From NCBI RefSeq assembly GCF_034263275.1, contig NZ_CP139559.1:1364001-1428000 (forward strand): 64,000 nt of DNA, written 5' to 3'. Within the stretch, counting starts at the first letter, position 1, and each line of letters begins with the position of its first letter. This document shows, piece by piece, positions 59,381 to 64,000 of the stretch. The notes beneath the pieces were generated by a model. That model was not told the DNA's origin. It ran no database searches and worked only from the letters and a program-made list of their open reading frames with translations. A program made the translations under genes and the position numbers. This stretch comes from Mucilaginibacter sp. cycad4. Lineage in GTDB: Bacteria; Bacteroidota; Bacteroidia; Sphingobacteriales; Sphingobacteriaceae.

Positions 59381-59478
59381 GGCTGTAGCTTGCCGAATGT
59401 TATAATCCTATTGTAAAACAATTTTCGGCTTTTGCCATTGTACTTTCAGCTTTACAGCTAAAAAGTTAATTTAGTAAA

Positions 59479-60453
59479 ATGAAGTTTATCAAATATCTGC
59501 CGGTAGCCATATTGCTTGTTTTTTTTGTGTCCTGTAAACCCAAAACCAAATCAATGCAGGTACCTGTGGTTGGTTTTGTTGATGCTTTTGAAGATGCTAC
59601 CATATCCCAGGCCCGTAAAGGTTTTACAGATGCCCTGAACAAAAATGGTTTCAGCGAAGAAAAAAAGACCGTGCAGATTGAGTACAGTAATGCCCAGGGC
59701 GATATCCCAACGCTTACACAGATAGTTAACCACTTTGTTACCGATAGCGTTAACCTGCTGGCAACTTGTACAACATTATCGACAGTAACAGCGCTTCAAA
59801 AAACAAAACATATCCCGGTTTTTGCCATGGTATCCCCAACTGCCGAACGCATGAAGGTAGTTGACGCAAGCGGCAAAGCACCCACTAATCTTTTTGGCGC
59901 GGTAGAAGAGCTAAACTATATTGATACTTCGTTTAGCATTATTCCCAAACTGCTTAAGCCAAAGGGGCCGAAGCTTGTAATCGGGATGATCTATAATCAA
60001 TCGGAGCCGCAATCGGCCGATGCCTTAAACCGCATTAAATCATTGGCTGCAGGGCTAAATGTTGATATTGTAGCACTTCCGCTAAATACCTCAGCCGATG
60101 CGCAGTTGGTTACCCAGTCGCTGTTAGGCAAAAACATAGACGCCTTTTTTGCTAATCCGGATAATACCGTTTTTGCGTCTTTTGAAACCATCCTTAAAAA
60201 CTGTAATCAAAAAAATGTTCCCATTTTTACCAGCGAAGCAGGCTTGGTTCAGCGCGGTGCTGTGGCTGCTTTTGGAGCCGATATTTACCAATGGGGATAC
60301 CAGGCAGGCGAACAGGCCGCCCAATTTCTTAAAACCCATAAAACCGATGGCCTGCAGCCCGAAATGGTAAAGATCAGGAAAAGGGTATATAACCCGGCCG
60401 CTGCTAAAAAATATAACATCACCATTCCGCCAAATTTTGAGCCTGTAAAATAA
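59479..60453 (+). CDS. ABC transporter substrate-binding lipoprotein (TrpX-like)
   Basis: 324 residues. The signal ends in VFFVSC, so Cys19 is probably lipidated. The protein is the ABC_sub_bind type (two Rossmann lobes): VPVVGFVDAFEDATISQARK, IVNHFVTDSVNLLATCTTLS, LVIGMIYNQSEPQSADALNR and NVPIFTSEAGLVQRGAVAAF. Family members in other bacteria bind tryptophan or tyrosine. The substrate here is not certain. Its stop codon is immediately followed by the permease ATG (60454), so it is the first gene of a three-gene importer operon. Confidence 0.9.
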   Translation: MKFIKYLPVAILLVFFVSCKPKTKSMQVPVVGFVDAFEDATISQARKGFTDALNKNGFSEEKKTVQIEYSNAQGDIPTLTQIVNHFVTDSVNLLATCTTLSTVTALQKTKHIPVFAMVSPTAERMKVVDASGKAPTNLFGAVEELNYIDTSFSIIPKLLKPKGPKLVIGMIYNQSEPQSADALNRIKSLAAGLNVDIVALPLNTSADAQLVTQSLLGKNIDAFFANPDNTVFASFETILKNCNQKNVPIFTSEAGLVQRGAVAAFGADIYQWGYQAGEQAAQFLKTHKTDGLQPEMVKIRKRVYNPAAAKKYNITIPPNFEPVK

Positions 60454-61323
60454 ATGGATTTTTACCTTACCGCTTTACTGCAAGGCCTGTGCTTTTCGGC
60501 CATAGCGCTGGGGATCTATATATCCATGAAGATCTTTAATATTCCTGATATCACAACCGATGGCAGTTATACACTGGGTGGTGTGGTTACGGCAGTATTG
60601 CTTACAAATCATCAGCCTGCTTATGTTATTTTACCTGCTGTGATTTTGGCAGGGGCAACAGCGGGGGCGCTTACAGGTATTATCCACACTAAATTGAAGA
60701 TCAATGCCTTGCTGGCCGGCATCCTGGTCATGACGGCACTTTACTCGGTTAACCTTACTATTTTAGGCCGCTCAAATTTGCCGCTCATCAATTTGCCTTC
60801 GCTATTTACTATTGTAAATGTAGTGGGCGACCCTAATCAGAATACATTCTGGATCCTCGCCATTTTTGTTATCGTGATCACCGTTTTGATCGGCTACTTA
60901 CTCAAAACCGATTTTGGTATAGCCATGCGGGCTACAGGTAACAGCGAATCCATGATCCGTTCGTTAGGTGTAAATACCGACAGGATGAAGATCACCGGGC
61001 TGGCGCTGGCAAATGCGCTCACCGCATTGAGCGGTTATCTGGTGGCGCAGTTCCAGGGTTTTGCAGATATCAGCATGGGGATTGGGATTGTGATAGTAGG
61101 GTTAGGGTCGGTGATCATTGCCGAAACATTGATTAACTGGTTTAAGCTTACCTCGGTATGGTTAAGCCTGGTATTGGTGTTAGCAGGGGCGGTGATATTT
61201 CAACTGGTTTTGGCGTTTACCCTCTCAGTAGGTGTCGACCCTAAATTACTTAAAATAGTTACTGCCGGTTTTGTGCTGGTAATTGTAAGCCTGCCGCGTT
61301 TATCCTTATTAAGATCATCATGA
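60454..61323 (+). CDS. ABC transporter permease (TrpY-like)
   Basis: 289 residues, eight to ten hydrophobic helices. The conserved start FYLTALLQGLCFSAIALGIY and FNIPDITTDGSYTLGGVVTA, and the coupling segment KTDFGIAMRATGNSESMIRS, LGVNTDRMKITGLALANALT, match the branched-chain-type permeases paired with TrpX-like binding proteins. It is in the inner membrane and probably works as a homodimer. It starts directly after the binding-protein stop and overlaps the ATPase gene by 4 nt (ATGA). Confidence 0.92.
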   Translation: MDFYLTALLQGLCFSAIALGIYISMKIFNIPDITTDGSYTLGGVVTAVLLTNHQPAYVILPAVILAGATAGALTGIIHTKLKINALLAGILVMTALYSVNLTILGRSNLPLINLPSLFTIVNVVGDPNQNTFWILAIFVIVITVLIGYLLKTDFGIAMRATGNSESMIRSLGVNTDRMKITGLALANALTALSGYLVAQFQGFADISMGIGIVIVGLGSVIIAETLINWFKLTSVWLSLVLVLAGAVIFQLVLAFTLSVGVDPKLLKIVTAGFVLVIVSLPRLSLLRSS

Positions 61324-62069
61324 TAACGATAACCGACGTACATAAAATATTCAATAAAGGTAAAGCCAACCAGATAAACGCGGTTAATGGCATTACACTG
61401 GAGATCAAAGATGGAGAGTTTTTGGTGATAGTTGGTTCGAATGGCTCAGGCAAAACTACCATGCTTAATTTAATTGCCGGCAGCGTATTAGCTGATAGGG
61501 GTACAATAGGTATTGATAATACCGATGTGACGAAACTCCCCGATTATAAACGCAGCCGGTGGATTGCAAGGGTATTTCAAAACCCCTTGAGTGGCACTGC
61601 GCCCGATTTGAGCATTTTGGATAATTTCCGCCTTGCATCGCTCCGCACCAAAACAAAGGGTTTATCGGTTGGGGTAAATGATTCTTTTAAAAAACAGGTA
61701 CAAGAAAAAGTGGCCGGCCTTGGCATGGGTTTGCAGGATAAGATAGATCAGCCAATGGGTACTTTATCAGGCGGGCAGCGGCAGGCGCTTACCCTGCTGA
61801 TGAGTGTGATGGACACTTGTAAGGTTTTACTGCTGGATGAACCTACCGCGGCCCTCGACCCTCGCTCGGCCGATGTGGTGATGCGGACTGCTGATACACT
61901 GATCCGCGATTTTAATTTGACGGCCGTATTCATTACGCATAATTTAAAGGATGCTTTTAATTATGGTACACGAATAATACAAATGGGAGAAGGGTTGATT
62001 ATTAATGACTTATCGGGTACGGACAAAGCTTCTTTAAAACAAAACGACGTGTTCGACTGGTTCGCATAA
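61320..62069 (+). CDS. ABC transporter ATP-binding protein (TrpZ-like)
   Basis: 249 residues. Walker A GSNGSGKTTMLNLIAG, Q-loop region RVFQNPLSGTAPDLSILDNF, signature TLSGGQRQALTLLMSV, Walker B KVLLLDEPTAALDP, and switch His in VFITHNLKDAF. It powers the importer formed by the two preceding genes. The three genes form a complete, tightly coupled operon. It ends 34 nt before the next small gene, which may be on the same transcript. Confidence 0.95.
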   Translation: MITITDVHKIFNKGKANQINAVNGITLEIKDGEFLVIVGSNGSGKTTMLNLIAGSVLADRGTIGIDNTDVTKLPDYKRSRWIARVFQNPLSGTAPDLSILDNFRLASLRTKTKGLSVGVNDSFKKQVQEKVAGLGMGLQDKIDQPMGTLSGGQRQALTLLMSVMDTCKVLLLDEPTAALDPRSADVVMRTADTLIRDFNLTAVFITHNLKDAFNYGTRIIQMGEGLIINDLSGTDKASLKQNDVFDWFA

Positions 62070-62103
62070 AAATTGGCAGAGTAATTGTATTGCTACCTGT
62101 ACT

Positions 62104-62349
62104 ATGAAAAACAATAATTTTGTAACCATATCCGACGCTTACCAGTTAGTAAGCGGCGCGAAAATAAAAGGCAAAAAACACGACGAAATATTTGAGCTTG
62201 GAGCATACGATGCCCTTAAACGCGGCTATGTGCTTTATCCGCTTGAACATGGCGTAAAGTTTGATGATTTCAGCGTAATGATCTCTGAAAAAGAACTAAA
62301 AAATAACTTCCTGATTGAGGCGGTTAAACAAAATGCAATAGCAGCTTAA
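62104..62349 (+). CDS. small hypothetical protein
   Basis: 81 residues, not recognised: FVTISDAYQLVSGAKIKGKK, HDEIFELGAYDALKRGYVLY, EHGVKFDDFSVMISEKELKN. No signal or membrane part. It follows the ABC ATPase by 34 nt and ends within a strong terminator (62338-62369), so it may be the last gene of that operon. Confidence 0.7.
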   Translation: MKNNNFVTISDAYQLVSGAKIKGKKHDEIFELGAYDALKRGYVLYPLEHGVKFDDFSVMISEKELKNNFLIEAVKQNAIAA

Positions 62350-62369
62350 TAAACAAGCTGCTATTTTTT
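62338..62369 (+). terminator. intrinsic terminator overlapping the end of the 81-residue gene
   Basis: ATAGCAGCTT (62338-62347) and AAGCTGCTAT (62355-62364) form a 10-bp stem followed by TTTTTT. The left arm includes the last codons and the first base of the stop. Confidence 0.85.
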
Positions 62370-62371
62370 AC

Positions 62372-62436
62372 ATTGCCTTTTCAAGTCATATAAAGGCAAT
62401 AAACCTCATGCACAAGGTATTGAGCTCGTGCATGAG
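62372..62436. repeat. two further hairpins
   Basis: ATTGCCTTT/AAAGGCAAT (62372-62400) and CTCATGCAC/GTGCATGAG (62405-62436), each a perfect 9-bp stem. The second lies just beyond the stop of the minus-strand ORF at 62441 and could end its transcription. Confidence 0.55.
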
Positions 62437-62440
62437 CACT

Positions 62441-62635
62441 TCATCTCTTGCTTTTCTCGTTCAATAATTGTACGTTTGCATTAACAAAGTACAAACCGAT
62501 GCTGTTTAATAAATCAATCTGCTCAACAGTAATGTGGCCCATGGTGTCACAGCAGAAGGGTTTTGTGTCGATAATTCTCTTCTCTACTCCGGTGTAGTGC
62601 TTTCGAAGCACCCGAACCGATCCTGCATTTACCAC
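62441..62635 (-). CDS. possible small protein of 64 residues
   Basis: MVNAGSVRVLRKHYTGVEKR, IIDTKPFCCDTMGHITVEQI, DLLNSIGLYFVNANVQLLNE, KSKR. The amino acid mix looks like a real protein, the frame fills an otherwise empty 343-bp gap, and a hairpin follows its stop. No family recognised and no SD seen. It could be a chance ORF. Confidence 0.4.
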   Translation of the reverse strand: MVNAGSVRVLRKHYTGVEKRIIDTKPFCCDTMGHITVEQIDLLNSIGLYFVNANVQLLNEKSKR

Positions 62636-62692
62636 ATTAGTATAACATTAAGCATTACTTAAACGTAAGCTTAACTGAATTTGAAATTTTAT

Positions 62693-63214
62693 ATGGACAA
62701 TTATTATTCAATAGAAGAAAAATACCTCCAGGCTGTTGATGAACTATCGTTCGGAGAAACACCTAAAGGCTTAAATATATTAAACCAGATCATTGCGGAT
62801 GAGCCATTTTTTGCAAGGGCGCATTACCAGTTAGGGATGATCTACTATTACAAGATCCAGGATTACCAAACCGCAGGTTATCATTTTAAAACCTGTATGG
62901 AACTGGAACCATCGTTCCCGGATAATTATACCCATTATCTTGACCTGGTAGTTTTCCTGGGGATGGATAAGCTGGTTTCAACCATTTCGGCCCAGGCTTT
63001 AACCACACCAGGAGTGAACAAGGCCCGCACCTTTGAGCTGCTTGGTTTGTTTTATGAAAAGCAAAAGGACTGGAATAAATCCTTAGGTTATTACCAGGAA
63101 GCTTTTATGGAAGTAACTGAAAAAGACGAGCGTAAAGACATTGAAGATAGCTTTAAACGCGTACGCTCAAAAATGAAGCAAAAACAGGCTTACCTGTATT
63201 TTATTACAGAGTAA
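62693..63214 (+). CDS. tetratricopeptide-repeat protein
   Basis: 173 residues from the ATG at 62693. A TTG four codons upstream is less likely. It contains about three TPR motifs: EEKYLQAVDELSFGETPKGL, ARAHYQLGMIYYYKIQDYQT, YHFKTCMELEPSFPDNYTHY and ELLGLFYEKQKDWNKSLGYY. No signal peptide, so cytoplasmic. Partners are unknown. The gap that follows has a hairpin and a 33-residue ORF. Confidence 0.8.
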   Translation: MDNYYSIEEKYLQAVDELSFGETPKGLNILNQIIADEPFFARAHYQLGMIYYYKIQDYQTAGYHFKTCMELEPSFPDNYTHYLDLVVFLGMDKLVSTISAQALTTPGVNKARTFELLGLFYEKQKDWNKSLGYYQEAFMEVTEKDERKDIEDSFKRVRSKMKQKQAYLYFITE

Positions 63215-63242
63215 ACTTGAATAGCTGTTTAATTGGATACTT

Positions 63243-63277
63243 AACGAATAGGCCCCTAATGAAGGGGCTTATTCGTT
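63243..63277. repeat. hairpin after the TPR gene
   Basis: AACGAATAGGCCCCT (63243-63257) and AGGGGCTTATTCGTT (63263-63277) form a 15-bp stem with one G-T pair and a 5-nt loop. There is no T tract on the plus strand, so termination is uncertain. Confidence 0.55.
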
Positions 63278-63437
63278 AGTAAAAAAATCCTAATTAATAA
63301 CGTCTGTTTAAAGATAAGTTATTAGTGTAAGCTGCGGTTATACAATTGAGGTACAATTTGTGTGAAAAATGTGCGGAGGCTGTACATTGCATTGTAATAA
63401 TTAAATTATCGTCTTTATATATTGATCATGATTAGCC

Positions 63438-63539
63438 ATGCCTAAATATTTAGTAAAGCAAGCGTTATTACTTGTTGCTATAGTTATAATTGTTCTCCTC
63501 TTGAGATATCTGGTAGCACTTTACGCGATCAACCGGTAA
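63438..63539 (+). CDS. possible single-helix membrane microprotein
   Basis: 33 residues, MPKYLVKQALLLVAIVIIVL then LLRYLVALYAINR and a stop. A short basic start is followed by one long hydrophobic helix, the pattern of a membrane microprotein. No homologue recognised and no strong SD. It ends 1 nt before the convergent CtlX-like gene stop at 63541. Confidence 0.4.
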   Translation: MPKYLVKQALLLVAIVIIVLLLRYLVALYAINR

Positions 63540-63540
63540 G

Positions 63541-64000
63541 TTAAACAACAGGCAAATGCACTTCTGCCATCATACACCTTGCGCTGCCGCCGCCATTGAT
63601 TTCGATGGTATTAATATCAGCATAAACCAACTTTCCATACTGTTGTAAAGCCGAACGCTGTACTTCGGTCAAAGCGTTGAAAGCGTTTTGCGACATGACG
63701 ATCAATATATCGCCGGCTTTATTTTTCACCTCGAGCATATTGCCTGCAAACTGGTTCATCTGCTCAAAGTTGATTTCAATAATTTCCTTGTGCGATGATT
63801 TTAATGATTCGATAACCGTTATTTTTTCATGCGGATTAGGGATACTATTCAAACAAATCACCGCGAACCGGCTGCCGATGCACATCAGCACATTGGTATG
63901 ATAAATAGGCTTGCCTTTTTCATCAACGGCTTCAAAGCTGATGGGTTGATACCCTGATTGCTCACAGAAATAGTTAAGCACATCTTTATCTGTTCGGGGC
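63541..64000 (-). CDS. CtlX-like arginine deiminase-family hydrolase (5' part beyond window)
   Basis: Only the C-terminal part (about 153 residues) is inside the window. The frame stays open to the window edge, reading PRTDKDVLNYFCEQSGYQPI at its start. The GTG near 63981 is not the start. KPIYHTNVLMCIGSRFAVIC (His), FEQMNQFAGNMLEVKN and the catalytic Cys in NGGGSARCMMAEVHLPVV fit the guanidino-group-modifying superfamily, closest to the citrulline/arginine-related CtlX branch. Substrate is uncertain. Confidence 0.85.
   Translation of the reverse strand, partial: PRTDKDVLNYFCEQSGYQPISFEAVDEKGKPIYHTNVLMCIGSRFAVICLNSIPNPHEKITVIESLKSSHKEIIEINFEQMNQFAGNMLEVKNKAGDILIVMSQNAFNALTEVQRSALQQYGKLVYADINTIEINGGGSARCMMAEVHLPVV

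Overview
The window reads as chromosomal DNA of a soil or plant-associated Bacteroidota, most like the Sphingobacteriaceae (Mucilaginibacter/Pedobacter type). This rests on a SusC-type receptor with its ECF sigma/FecR pair, a DUF4251 protein, TAnnTTTG-type -7 boxes, weak ribosome binding sites and the general look of the proteins. No rRNA, tRNA or CRISPR array was seen. The genus is an inference.

Layout. 1-3.9 kb: ethanolamine use (permease eat, eutB, eutC) with no microcompartment genes. 4-13.7 kb: housekeeping and small genes (DUF4251, htpG, accD, fbaA, iron-permease-like, GNAT, TfoX-N, aldo/keto reductase), then a YCII protein with an ECF42-type sigma factor. 13.8-32.7 kb: a glycan-degradation island. 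On the minus strand are ECF sigma, FecR, a SusC-like receptor and a GH3 enzyme. Diverging on the plus strand are GH29, GH2, GH20, a second GH29 and GH92. 33-36.6 kb: topoisomerase IB and a BlaI/M56 (BlaR1-like) pair with a double operator. 37.1-42.4 kb: a Tat-exported amine oxidase and aminotransferase, an IS3-family element, and a secreted Hint-domain protein. 42.6-53.7 kb: SDR, dihaem cytochrome, biotin carboxylase, NUDIX, SRPBCC, riboflavin synthase, TPR protein, HscA and a second aldo/keto reductase. 54-64 kb: hybrid histidine kinase, AraC regulator, DUF983, small proteins, HAD phosphatase, a complete TrpXYZ-type ABC transporter, and a CtlX-like hydrolase cut by the window end.

How the genes work together. 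The island's enzyme set (xylosidase-clade GH3, two fucosidases, beta-hexosaminidase, GH92 alpha-mannosidase, and a GH2 resembling plant endo-beta-mannosidase) matches the linkages of plant complex N-glycans: core xylose, core and antennal fucose, GlcNAc, alpha- and beta-mannose. I propose that it is a plant N-glycan utilisation locus. It is unusual in having no SusD next to its SusC and no visible endoglycosidase or PNGase. This is an inference from families and motifs.

The gaps between genes are full of short dispersed palindromic elements. At least eight designs are present, several with long terminal inverted repeats and no coding capacity (MITE- or REP-like). Other noteworthy points are an ECF sigma gene whose ribosome binding site lies inside a terminator-like hairpin, a Hint domain whose C-terminal His-Asn is replaced, an M56 peptidase fused to receptor-plug-like modules, and two genes with a -7 box exactly 4 nt before the ATG, suggesting leaderless mRNAs.
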